Of a stretch of 64,000 nucleotides of DNA, positions 44,009 through 52,091 are shown one piece after another. The notes beneath the pieces were generated by a model, which was not told the DNA's origin, ran no database searches, and worked only from the letters and a program-made list of their open reading frames with translations. A program made the position numbers and the translations under genes. Source of the DNA: Planctomycetota bacterium (GTDB lineage Bacteria; Planctomycetota; UBA1135; GCA-002686595); assembly GCA_012960475.1 (NCBI GenBank), contig DUBE01000056.1, forward strand, positions 4,324-68,323, given 5' to 3'. Numbering within the stretch: the first letter of the stretch is position 1; every line of letters begins with the position of its first letter.

Positions 44009-44616
44009 TGGGGTCCACCCAGCAAAGCCCTGTCACTCTCCCCTGCAGGTCGCTCCTGTGAGTGCATGGGATGCAGCACCCCATCGAGCACGAGCACGGG
44101 CGTCTCTGGCGCAGGCCCGAAGAGCACCGGGCGTTGGCTGTTTCCCGTGGCGTGCAGCACACTTTGGACCGGATGGGGTCCCGGAGGCACAGGACGAAGA
44201 AAATCGCCCGAGCTCAATCGGATCTGGCAGGCACGCGGGATGAGACCGGGAGGCAGGACCAGCACCCAAGGCTCTCCCTCCAGACCCAACACGCGACTGA
44301 GCGCCAGCGCGTCGAAGGCCTGGCGTTCGGGACTCGCATGCAGGCGCTCCAAGCGCACGATACTGGCCGAGGAAAGGTCCTCGCCCTCTCCTTCCAAGCC
44401 TCCATCAGTCGCCGCCAGCGCCACTTCCCAACCCATGACCGTGCGCTCCTCAGGGCCTGGCGGCAACACGCGGGGACTGTCGGATTCGGGCAGAGAACGG
44501 ACCAACACAACCCCGGCGGCGAGCAGCAGCCCGAAGCCCAACAGCACCCAGGGCAGGATGCCCACAGGGGACTTCCTTGCGCCCAGGCCAAAGTCGCCCA
44601 GATCAGGTTCTTGCAT
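44005..44616 (-). CDS. Unrecognised single-pass membrane protein
   Basis: A 203-residue protein with a short cytoplasmic start, one membrane helix (ILPWVLLGFGLLLAAGVVLV, about 20-40) and an extracytoplasmic domain with no recognised fold. Its start is 25 bp after the stop of the HEAT-like gene, and its stop overlaps the next lipoprotein gene by 4 bp, so it is very likely coupled with it. The pair may form an envelope complex. No catalytic motifs are visible. Confidence 0.65.
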   Translation of the reverse strand: MQEPDLGDFGLGARKSPVGILPWVLLGFGLLLAAGVVLVRSLPESDSPRVLPPGPEERTVMGWEVALAATDGGLEGEGEDLSSASIVRLERLHASPERQAFDALALSRVLGLEGEPWVLVLPPGLIPRACQIRLSSGDFLRPVPPGPHPVQSVLHATGNSQRPVLFGPAPETPVLVLDGVLHPMHSQERPAGESDRALLGGPQ

Positions 44617-44641
44617 CAGTGCAGCCTAGAACGATCCAGCC

Positions 44642-45442
44642 TCAGACATCGTCCCACTTTTTGCGCTTATTGTCGTTCCACCAGGAGCGCCAGTCATTGG
44701 GGGTGCGCACGGTGGCACCCGAGAGCCCCTGCAAGGTTGTGATCATGGGCGCGGCGATGACATCGTATCGCTCCTGGGCCTCACGATCCGTACTGGCCCC
44801 TTCCTTGGCGTTGTAGGCCGAGTTCAGCACTTTTAGGATTTCCTCGAAGATCTCCTTGCGGATTTTCTGGTCCTTCTTGCGGTAGTGACCGAGGGCTTCC
44901 GCGGCGGCCGCCTGAATCGGGGGATCCTTGTGCACCAACAGATCGATCAACAACTTGCGCCCCTTCTTGTCAATGGTCTTGCCTAGAGCGAGCACCAGAT
45001 GGCGCTGAAGCAAGATGTCCTTGCGGTGCTTCTTGTGCCCGATCCACTTCATCAACTCTGGAACGCTCTCGGGGCCCATTCGTCCCATGGCCACGGCCAC
45101 CGCCACAAACAGCATGTTGTTCGGACGCCCGTCCTTGTCTGCCCGCCGCTTCTCGTTCAGACTGCGGGACAGGATGCGCACGATACTCTTGCGATCCTTG
45201 GGTCCGCTGTTTTCCCATTCGCCGAGCATCGTGTCCACGATTGCGAGCGCCTGACGATCCTCGTCACCACGCTTCTTGATGTGGTTGCCGAAGGCATCGA
45301 CAAGTAGCTTGATTTCTTCACGCTTGTCGGGTTTCTCCTCCTCGTCCTGGAGCAGGATTGGAGTGGGCGCAGGGGTCAGGGAAGGCGCGCCAATTGAAGC
45401 CGTAGCGGGGCAGACAAGGAGAACTAGCAGGGTGTGCATCAT
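44642..45442 (-). CDS. Exported HEAT-repeat protein
   Basis: About 266 residues with a signal peptide beginning MMHTLLVLLVCPATASIGA and a charged, Lys-rich mature part. HEAT-like helical pairs are seen from about 100 to 220 (MLFVAVAVAMGRMGPESVPE, IQAAAAEALGHYRKK). The last segment has RTPNDWRSWWNDNKRKKWDD, a planctomycete-typical ending also seen in the HEAT-VWA protein of this window (RSARWRAWWHGEGENF). The shared W-rich tail suggests a common partner or fold. The start at either of two adjacent ATGs is possible. It follows pabB by 131 bp. Confidence 0.75.
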   Translation of the reverse strand: MMHTLLVLLVCPATASIGAPSLTPAPTPILLQDEEEKPDKREEIKLLVDAFGNHIKKRGDEDRQALAIVDTMLGEWENSGPKDRKSIVRILSRSLNEKRRADKDGRPNNMLFVAVAVAMGRMGPESVPELMKWIGHKKHRKDILLQRHLVLALGKTIDKKGRKLLIDLLVHKDPPIQAAAAEALGHYRKKDQKIRKEIFEEILKVLNSAYNAKEGASTDREAQERYDVIAAPMITTLQGLSGATVRTPNDWRSWWNDNKRKKWDDV

Positions 45443-45573
45443 GATTGCTCTGGGTCGTTGTGGGTGGCATCTCCATCCTAAGGATGCGGAGGGCACGAAA
45501 CCTGTCTGAGAAGAGTCGGACAGGCGGAGGGCCCCCGCGAATAGGGTGCAAGGAGCCAGCATCGACTGCATAC

Positions 45574-47019
45574 TCAGCAAAAAGGGTGCCGAGCCAGCCC
45601 GGCTCCCCCATGCAGAGGTAGGCCCAGGGCCTCTTCGGGGGCCGCCTCACCCGCCAGGGCCGCCGCCAGACGGGCCCCTTTGACCCGGGTCTCCCGCTCT
45701 TCGGCGGCAGGGTCCGAGGCGGCGGTGATCCCGCCACCGACCCAAAAGGTGACCTCCTGGGTGGACTTCAACACACCATCCACCCTCTTGGATCGGACCA
45801 CCAGACTGCGAATCAGAATATTGAAGAGCCCGTTCCCTGCGCAGTCCAGGAAACCCAGGCTGCCGGTGAAGAAGCCCCGACCCTCGCCCTCCAGGGCCGC
45901 AATTGCCTCCATGGAACGGAGCTTTGGCGCGCCACTTATTGAGCCCCCAGGAAAAAGCGCGCGCAAGGCATCGAGGGCCGTGCGACCGGGTGCCAGCTGG
46001 GCACTCACATCTGCCGCAAGATGCAACACCGAAGCGTGACTCTCCAACTCGGGCAGGGGCCCCACCCGCACGCTGCCCACCTCGGCCACCCGAGAGCAAT
46101 CATTGCGCACCAGATCGACAATCATGGCGAGTTCCGCCCGGTCCTTTTCGCTGGCCAACAGTTCCTTGGCGCGAATCCGGTCCTCGGCCAGGGTCCGTCC
46201 ACGGGGCAGGGTGCCCTTGATCGGACGCGAGCGCAACTTGCCACCACTACACTCCAACAGCATCTCGGGAGACGAAGACAACAGGGTTGTTGTTTCGGTG
46301 CCTAGGTATCCCATGTAGGGCGCTGGGTTCCAGCGACGTAGAGCCAGGTAGAGATCAATGGGGTCGGCACGCATGGAACGGGTCAGGCGGTGGGCCAGAT
46401 TCGCCTGGTAGTACTCTCCAGCAGCGATTTCCGCCTGGGCAATACGGATGCGTTCTTCATGGATGTGGGCCGGTGTGTGGCGCACAAGAGGTCCGATTGG
46501 TTGCGGGGCTGTGGGGATTCGGGGATGGGCGAGGAGTTCTTGGACCTTGGCAACCCGCTCAGGCACCGAAGGGCGTTCGTCACCGGGGTCATGACCCAAG
46601 ATCAGGAAGCTCTTGCTGATTGAATGATCAGTGACCACGAAATCGGTGTAGAGACCGCCAAGAATCGGTGCTCGCAGGCCCTCTTCCCTGGGCAGGTCCA
46701 ACTCCTCACCGGGGACGCCCAGGTCGTAGGCCAAGGCCCCAATAAAACCGCCTTGGAACGGGCCGGGCACCGGGTCGGCGCCCTCTTCGAAGACGATGCT
46801 GGCGCAAAAGGGCGCGAGATCTTCAAAGCATCCGGGCAGATCGACACCCGTCAAGGGCTCGAAACCCATGAGCGTGAAGTTGTGTGGCTTGCCCGCCGCA
46901 CTATCCAAGAGCACGGCTCCGGGCAACTGTCCCAAAGACGACAGCAGTTGTCCCCCGTCCAGGACTCTCTCCAGAGGAAAGACCCGGGGACGAAAAGTGA
47001 AGGCAGCGCGGGTGGACAT
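45574..47019 (-). CDS. pabB: Aminodeoxychorismate synthase component I
   Basis: A chorismate-using enzyme for p-aminobenzoate, needed for folate. The 481 residues have the C-terminal chorismate-binding domain with YYQANLAHRLTRSM, LLSSSPEMLLECSGGKLRSR, the PIKGT motif (lysine as in PabB; TrpE has alanine there), AELAMIVDLVRNDCSRV and the closing ALFPGGSISGAPKLRSMEAI. The N-terminal domain is intact. The glutaminase partner PabA is not in the window; folE at 13 kb is another folate gene. It is the first gene of the minus-strand run and diverges from the MFS gene (110 bp). Confidence 0.92.
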   Translation of the reverse strand: MSTRAAFTFRPRVFPLERVLDGGQLLSSLGQLPGAVLLDSAAGKPHNFTLMGFEPLTGVDLPGCFEDLAPFCASIVFEEGADPVPGPFQGGFIGALAYDLGVPGEELDLPREEGLRAPILGGLYTDFVVTDHSISKSFLILGHDPGDERPSVPERVAKVQELLAHPRIPTAPQPIGPLVRHTPAHIHEERIRIAQAEIAAGEYYQANLAHRLTRSMRADPIDLYLALRRWNPAPYMGYLGTETTTLLSSSPEMLLECSGGKLRSRPIKGTLPRGRTLAEDRIRAKELLASEKDRAELAMIVDLVRNDCSRVAEVGSVRVGPLPELESHASVLHLAADVSAQLAPGRTALDALRALFPGGSISGAPKLRSMEAIAALEGEGRGFFTGSLGFLDCAGNGLFNILIRSLVVRSKRVDGVLKSTQEVTFWVGGGITAASDPAAEERETRVKGARLAAALAGEAAPEEALGLPLHGGAGLARHPFC

Positions 47020-47129
47020 GGTTGGGAAGAGTAGCGGGGCCGAGGTCCTGACAACTGTGCTTTTCTCAAACCCTGCAATTACGGTATTTGCAGCTTCGCT
47101 CCTTGTGCGGCCCCATTACCCTGCTCCCC

Positions 47130-48455
47130 ATGACGGATTCCTCGAACGCTTCCCGAAAGACCCTGCTGCTGGCCTGCTCCATCGTGTTCCTGGACATGAT
47201 CGGATTCAGCGTGCTGTTTCCGCTCTTCCCGAAACTCCTGGAGCACTACGTCAGCAACGAAGGCCCAGACTCCCTGGTGGGGCAACTGGCAAACTGGCTC
47301 TCGGAATTGGCCTCGGGCACAGACGGCAAGATGAAGGCGGTGGCCCTGCACGCTTTCTTCGGTGGCATTCTGGGTTCCGTCTATTCGCTGCTGCAGTTCC
47401 TCTTTGCGCCCTTTTGGGGATCCTTGAGCGATGCCCGGGGCCGACGCCCGGTGTTGCTCCTGACCCTCCTGGGCACGGCCCTTTCCTATGTGATCTGGTT
47501 CTTCGCGGGGCCCTTCTGGCTCTTGATCGTGGCGCGCATGCTTGGAGGCATCATGGCGGGCAACATCTCCACCGCCACGGCGGTGGTGGCGGATGTGACC
47601 AAGGGCCCCGAGCGCGCCAAGGGCATGGGCATGATCGGGGCGGGCATCGGGTTGGGCTTTGTGCTCGGCCCCGCCCTGGGTGGTTTGACCGCGGACTGGG
47701 ACCTGACCACCAGTCTGCCGGGATTGGTTCCCTATGGCCTCAATCCCTTCAGTGGATGCGCCCTTCTCGCCTTCGTAATTTCAATGTTGAATTTCATCGT
47801 GGCCCTGCGCTCCTTGCCCGAGACCCTGCCTCCGGAACGACGGGGAGCGGATGCAAGAACGCGCACCCTGCATCCCTTCAAAGCCCTCAAGGGTATTGAC
47901 GATCCAAAGCTGCGACGCACGAACATGGCCTACTTCAGCTACCTCTTGGCCTTCGCCGCGATGGAATTCACACTGGCGTTCTTGACCACCAGCCGCCTGG
48001 ACTTTGATCCCATGGACAACGCCTATATGTTCGTTTTTGTGGGCCTGACCATCGCCCTCGTGCAGGGAGGACTGGTGCGCCGTCTGAGCCCAATTCTTGG
48101 GGAGGGCAAGCTCGGCCGATTGGGAGTCATGCTGACCGTTCCAGGGTTCTTGATCGTGGGCTTGACCCACAGCACAGGACAGCTCTATCTGGGCCTTGGA
48201 TTCCTGTCGGTGGGCTCGGCCCTGGTCATGCCTTCCCTTTCGGCTCTGGCCAGTCGCCTCTCACCCGCAGCCTCCCAGGGCCTGTCCCTGGGGGTTTTCC
48301 GCTCCATGGGCAGCGCCGCTCGGGCAGCTGGACCAATCATCGGGGGGGGGCTGTTCTTCAGTTGGGCCTCGGAAGCGCCCTACCTTTTGGGCGCGGCCTT
48401 CCTGTTGATTCCGCTCGTACTCCTCCAGGGGGTCAGCGCGCCCAACGCAAGCTGA
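47130..48455 (+). CDS. MFS transporter, TetA-like
   Basis: A 441-residue protein with 12 predicted membrane helices. The first helix has LDMIGFSVLFPLFPKLLE and the loop between helices 2 and 3 has the MFS motif GSLSDARGRRPVLLL, as in the tetracycline-efflux-like TetA subgroup. Motif C-like GAGIGLGFVLGPALGG occurs in helix 5. It is probably a proton-coupled drug or metabolite efflux pump; the substrate is not predictable. The start at 47130 precedes a short polar N-terminus; an earlier ATG adds 14 residues. It faces the patatin gene tail to tail. Confidence 0.9.
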   Translation: MTDSSNASRKTLLLACSIVFLDMIGFSVLFPLFPKLLEHYVSNEGPDSLVGQLANWLSELASGTDGKMKAVALHAFFGGILGSVYSLLQFLFAPFWGSLSDARGRRPVLLLTLLGTALSYVIWFFAGPFWLLIVARMLGGIMAGNISTATAVVADVTKGPERAKGMGMIGAGIGLGFVLGPALGGLTADWDLTTSLPGLVPYGLNPFSGCALLAFVISMLNFIVALRSLPETLPPERRGADARTRTLHPFKALKGIDDPKLRRTNMAYFSYLLAFAAMEFTLAFLTTSRLDFDPMDNAYMFVFVGLTIALVQGGLVRRLSPILGEGKLGRLGVMLTVPGFLIVGLTHSTGQLYLGLGFLSVGSALVMPSLSALASRLSPAASQGLSLGVFRSMGSAARAAGPIIGGGLFFSWASEAPYLLGAAFLLIPLVLLQGVSAPNAS

Positions 48456-48612
48456 ATTGCGCGGGACGCACTGCCTTCACGACAATCGCGAGAGGAGGCG
48501 AGCAATCAAGGGAGGAGACACCTGCCTCCACCCTCAAAGCCGAGCAATAGGCCTAAGGGCCAATTCGTCTCCGAGGACCCCAACAAGAGGTCCACTGCGA
48601 GCAAAAACGATT

Positions 48613-48632
48613 GGTGCCTTCATTAGGACACC
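48613..48632. terminator. Weak hairpin in the convergent MFS/patatin intergenic region
   Basis: GGTG-CCT-loop-AGG-(A)-CACC makes a 7-bp stem with one bulge in the 202-bp gap between the two convergent stops. A run of eight A (48640-48647) lies between it and the patatin stop, so on the minus strand the T-run precedes the hairpin and on the plus strand there is no T-run. It is therefore only a weak terminator candidate. Confidence 0.2.
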
Positions 48633-48657
48633 TGATTTCAAAAAAAACGCCCGTCCC

Positions 48658-49524
48658 TCAACGATTCGCTTGCTTTGATTGGGTATCTCGCGCCAATCGA
48701 TCGGCAACTTCGGTCACAACCTCGTGTCCCAATTCGATCACCTCCGCGACTGCGGACACATCGAACAGCCCGTGCCTCGCGAGCTTGGGCTGCAACAGGA
48801 GCGCCGGCGGATTACAAGCCACATGGGCCTTGGTCAAGTGGTTGCAAACAATCGCCAGGCCCGCCCCAAGAGCACGCACCAGGCCCGGACTCGCAGGGGA
48901 TCTCGCCTCGAGATCAGCCGCGGGCAATGGCCCCGCAGCGTGATCCGACTCGATGGCATTCAAATCCACCGCCACCACCGGCAAGTCAGAAAGGTCCGCC
49001 GCAGCCTCCAGGGGCAAGGGACAGGCGAGCCCCCCATCCCCCAACCAGCGCTGCTCCACCAGAATCGGTCGAAAGACCCCGGGGATCGCTGATGATGCCC
49101 GCATGGCCGTCAACAAAGACCCGCGCTCCAACCAGAACTCCGCCCCGCTGTCCAAGTCCACAGCCACGGCCCGATAGGGCAGCTCAAGGTCCTCGATCAA
49201 CTGATCGCCAATGAAGCGATGCACAAAACGCGCCATCTTCTCTCCGGTGAACAGCCCGCCCCGGGGCAGAGACACATCCATCATGGCCAGCAGGTCCCGG
49301 CGGGAAAGCCCCCGAACCGCTTCCTCGTAGTCGTCGAGCGCCCCGGCGGCAAAGACCCCGCCCACCACCGAACCGATCGAGCACCCCGCGACGGCTGATA
49401 CCTCAATGCCCTGTTCTTGAAGACCTCGGATCACGCCGATGTGTGCAAATCCCCGCGCAGCTCCTCCACCGAGGGCCAGGACCACCTGCTCTCCAAGCTG
49501 GCTCTTGAGAGGGGAGTTTGTCAT
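48658..49524 (-). CDS. Patatin-like phospholipase (RssA-like)
   Basis: A 288-residue serine lipid hydrolase. The oxyanion loop is VLALGGGAARGFAHIGVI, the nucleophile elbow AGCSIGSVVGG (GxSxG), and the second catalytic residue lies in WLGDGGLACPLP (DGG). It probably hydrolyses acyl esters of phospholipids at the cytoplasmic membrane. The start at 49524 gives a normal family N-terminus. It is downstream of the candidate selenoprotein gene, from which it is separated by a 19-bp inverted repeat. Confidence 0.92.
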   Translation of the reverse strand: MTNSPLKSQLGEQVVLALGGGAARGFAHIGVIRGLQEQGIEVSAVAGCSIGSVVGGVFAAGALDDYEEAVRGLSRRDLLAMMDVSLPRGGLFTGEKMARFVHRFIGDQLIEDLELPYRAVAVDLDSGAEFWLERGSLLTAMRASSAIPGVFRPILVEQRWLGDGGLACPLPLEAAADLSDLPVVAVDLNAIESDHAAGPLPAADLEARSPASPGLVRALGAGLAIVCNHLTKAHVACNPPALLLQPKLARHGLFDVSAVAEVIELGHEVVTEVADRLARDTQSKQANR

Positions 49525-49534
49525 GGGTTCAGCA

Positions 49535-49627
49535 TAACTGCTGACACCAGGCCGAAACACACTCTCTGGACCTTCAAGCCTGGGGCGAAGGTGCGCAGAA
49601 TTTGGCTGGGCCTGGTGTCAGCAGTTA
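49535..49627. repeat. Perfect 19-bp inverted repeat with a nested 6-bp hairpin
   Basis: The arm at 49535-49553 (TAACTGCTGACACCAGGCC) is exactly repeated in inverted form at 49609-49627, with 55 bases between. Inside, ACCTTC (49570-49575) pairs with GAAGGT (49587-49592). On the minus strand the structure begins exactly at the TAA stop of the thioredoxin-like gene and ends ten bases before the patatin start codon. There is no T-run. It may control termination, RNA stability or patatin translation. Confidence 0.7.
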
Positions 49628-50632
49628 CTTCATGGCCCACTCGGCCAGCACCTCGGCCCGCACGGCCACTTTGGTGCCTGCGTGCTTGGAAGCGAGCTTG
49701 GCAATGCGGCGGCTGAGTTTCTCGTCGGGGCCGTCCTCGTAGAAGGCGCGCTCCAGACGACTCAGTTCCTTGGCGGCGGCGAGTTCTTCCTTGGCCTCCT
49801 CGATGGTCTCGGCCAGGGGCTCAAGGCGCCCCAGCAACATATCATCGCGCTTGGATCCCTTGAGCAGAACGCCCACGAGTTCCTTGGCGCGCTGGGGGTA
49901 ACCGTTCTCCAAGAGCCATTCAGCCCGCGCGACAAAGCTGTTGAAGGCACGATCCAATTCCTCCTTTTCTTCGCCCAGGGCCGCAGCGGTGACACCTTCT
50001 GCGTCGGCCTCTTCCTTGGCCAGGGCGGCCCTGGCCTTGGCCCACTGACCTTTGACCCGCAGCTTGCGCACCTTGGCGGCCTCCTTTGGCAGACCCTTGG
50101 GACCCTTCTTGCTGCGCGCGATGGCGGCATCGATCTCCTCGGTGATCTTGCCGTGATCCCTGAGGGGATTGCCCATGGAAACGATCTTGCCGGTTTCGTC
50201 CAGCAGAGCGTAATTCGGCAAGCCCTTGGCGCCCGTCATGAACGGACGCTCTCTTGTCCACATCATCTCTCGCCCGAGCCATTTGCGGCCCGCAGCGAAC
50301 TTCATGAATTTCTGCTCGTCAGCACCCTGACACTCCACCAGGATCACGGCGAGATCGCTTCCATATTCTTCCTTCAACTTGACGGTGGCCGGCACGGACC
50401 CCCCAACACAGGGGCCTCACCTGGTGCCCCAGAACTCCACCAGGATTGGTGTGCCCCTGAGGTCCTTGAATGACTTGACGCCGAAAGAATCCGCCGGAGC
50501 CTTGGAGAAGGTCTTGTCGATCTGATCGCCGACCTTGACATTTTCCAGGGCTCTGCTGCCGGAGTTGAAGTTGAATGCTGAACAGACCAGCGTGAGGCCA
50601 GCAAGTCCAAGGGCAAGAGAAGTGTTCTTCAT
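49625..50632 (-). CDS. Candidate selenoprotein: thioredoxin/TlpA-like with UGPC motif
   Basis: The frame runs 335 residues with one in-frame TGA (50417-50419) at residue 72. Just before it reads ILVEFWGTR and just after GPCVGGSVPATVKLKEEYG, so TGA takes the place of the first Cys of a WxxxCGPC redox site, as in TlpA/thioredoxin-like proteins. The frame does not shift. The N-terminus is a signal peptide (SLALGLAGLTLVCSAF); the thioredoxin fold continues to about residue 160 with a cis-Pro-like KGLPNYALLDETGKIV; the rest is helical and charged. If the TGA is read as selenocysteine this is an exported redox protein; if it is a stop, the gene is broken by a single-base change. A GTG at 50395 could start only the distal part, which would lack the redox site. 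Confidence 0.8.
50384..50419 (-). promoter_or_regulatory. Possible bacterial SECIS hairpin just after the TGA
   Basis: Counting from the base after TGA, GGUCCG (17-22) pairs with CGG and ACC (26-28 and 31-33) with a 2-base bulge, leaving the three-base loop UGC with G in second place, 24 bases after the TGA. Bacterial SECIS elements typically have a short apical loop with G among its first two bases at a similar distance. The stem is short and competing foldings with the adjacent G6 and C4 runs are possible, so this is tentative. Confidence 0.4.
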
Positions 50633-50762
50633 GATGGGCCTATCATGGCAAACCTACTGTGATGTATTGGATGTCCAGTTGGTTTCCAAGGGCCCTGTCC
50701 CAGCCCAGGACCCCTCAAGAGGGGTATTCAGATGCTCCCGGGTGCCGGTCGATGCTCTCTCC

Positions 50763-51134
50763 ATGACCCTGCACCCTGCCCTCGTGACCCTGCGACCCGT
50801 CCTCGTGGCGCTGCCGCTCGCTCTCTGCTGCCTTGGAACCCCCTCAGTCCAAGACCCGGACAGCCTCGCTGCCCTGGAGAAAACCATCGCCACGCAGGCC
50901 AAAACCATTGCCGCGAGTGAAGCGCGCCTGACCCGGCTGGAGGAGTACCTCAGCGCCCAGGCCGCCGCCGAAAGCGCCTTCGTCGGGGCCACCCAAGCCG
51001 CTCGCAAGGCAGGCTTCGTGGCGGGCATCAACCCCGCCTCGCGGGAGATCCTGATCAGCGCCTGGGCCGCACGAGCAGCGGCGCGCAACACGGGTCTGCC
51101 CGCAACTCTTCCCAAGGCCAGCACAAGGGACTAG
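50763..51134 (+). CDS. Unrecognised small exported coiled-coil protein
   Basis: The ATG at 50763 gives 123 residues with a signal-like hydrophobic start (LRPVLVALPLALCCLGTP), a coiled-coil-like segment (LAALEKTIATQAKTIAASEA) and an Ala-rich C-terminus with FVAGINPASREILISAW. No family is recognised. It is 36 bp before xerC and divergent from the thioredoxin-like gene. An earlier in-frame ATG is possible but would bury the signal sequence. Confidence 0.6.
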   Translation: MTLHPALVTLRPVLVALPLALCCLGTPSVQDPDSLAALEKTIATQAKTIAASEARLTRLEEYLSAQAAAESAFVGATQAARKAGFVAGINPASREILISAWAARAAARNTGLPATLPKASTRD

Positions 51135-51170
51135 AACCGGCACCCCCCAACTGGGATGATCTCTTGCTCC

Positions 51171-52091
51171 ATGGACGAGTGGATTGATCAATACCTGCAG
51201 CGCCTCAAGAATGCCCGCGGTGTCTCCGTGCACACCCTGCGAGCCTATGGCACAGATCTGGCGACCTTTGCTGCGTTTTGCGCCGAACGCGGAATCGAAG
51301 CACCCAGCGACCTGGCACCACGCGCCATGCGCGCCTACCTGGGACAACTGGAAGACCAGGGTCTCGCTGGCACTTCGGTGCAACGCAAACTCTCCTCCGT
51401 GCGTGGTCTGCTCAAGTGGTTGGTGGAAGAGGGTCAGCTCGAAACCAGCCCCGCCGTGGGCTTGCGCCGCCGCCGCACCCCGCGCAACCTGCCCGGGGTT
51501 CTTTCTGAAAAAGAGGTGGATGCCCTGCTCGCCGCCCCGGATACAGCCACGCCGACCGGCCGCCGGGACCAGGCCCTGCTTGAAGTGATCTACTCCGCCG
51601 GCACCCGCGCAGCGGAAACCGTGGGCCTCAACGCAGAAGACTTGGACCTCAAAGTAGGCACCGCGCGAGTCATGGGCAAGGGCGGCAAACAACGACTGGT
51701 TGCTCTGGGCAGTCACGCTCTCTCCGCCCTGGCCGCCTATCGGGAAGATCCAGATCGCCCCAAACCTGTCACCACAGCAGGGGACGCTTTGTTCCTCGGT
51801 CCGCGGGGTACACGCCTGACCGTACGAACCCTTGAGCGAGTGGTGGAACGCAATCTCATGCGAGCCCACATTCACCGCCGCGCCACACCCCACACCCTGC
51901 GCCACTCATTCGCCACGCACCTGCTCGACCGTGGCGCAGACCTGCGCAGCGTGCAAGAGATGCTGGGCCACGCCCATCTGGTCACCACGCAAATCTACAC
52001 CCACCTTTCAATCGAGCGCCTGCGCGAGGTCTATGAGCAGGCCCACCCCCGGGCAGCGGCGGAACTGGAAGAGGAAAACTCCAAGGGCTAG
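51171..52091 (+). CDS. xerC: Tyrosine recombinase XerC/XerD
   Basis: A 306-residue site-specific recombinase of the kind that resolves chromosome dimers at dif. The SAM-like core-binding N-terminus (IDQYLQRLKNARGVSVHTLR) is followed by the catalytic domain, with Arg in YSAGTRAAETVGL, Lys in MGKGGKQRLV, HTLRHSFATHLLDRGADLRS, LGHAHLVTTQIY and the nucleophile Tyr in IYTHLS. Length and motif order match the housekeeping XerCD group better than phage integrases, and no attachment repeats or phage genes are near. XerC versus XerD is not resolved. The stop overlaps the convergent Gfo/Idh gene by 4 bp. Confidence 0.9.
   Translation: MDEWIDQYLQRLKNARGVSVHTLRAYGTDLATFAAFCAERGIEAPSDLAPRAMRAYLGQLEDQGLAGTSVQRKLSSVRGLLKWLVEEGQLETSPAVGLRRRRTPRNLPGVLSEKEVDALLAAPDTATPTGRRDQALLEVIYSAGTRAAETVGLNAEDLDLKVGTARVMGKGGKQRLVALGSHALSALAAYREDPDRPKPVTTAGDALFLGPRGTRLTVRTLERVVERNLMRAHIHRRATPHTLRHSFATHLLDRGADLRSVQEMLGHAHLVTTQIYTHLSIERLREVYEQAHPRAAAELEEENSKG

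Noticed and set aside
50396-50632. A frameshift or pseudogene in the thioredoxin-like gene
   Set aside because: The frame does not change across the TGA, and the only disrupted codon is exactly the catalytic Cys position; a selenocysteine codon explains this better. A point mutation cannot be excluded, so it is listed as a candidate only.
51171-52091. A phage or island integrase
   Set aside because: Size, motif order and housekeeping surroundings fit XerC/XerD; no attachment repeats, phage genes or tRNA are adjacent.
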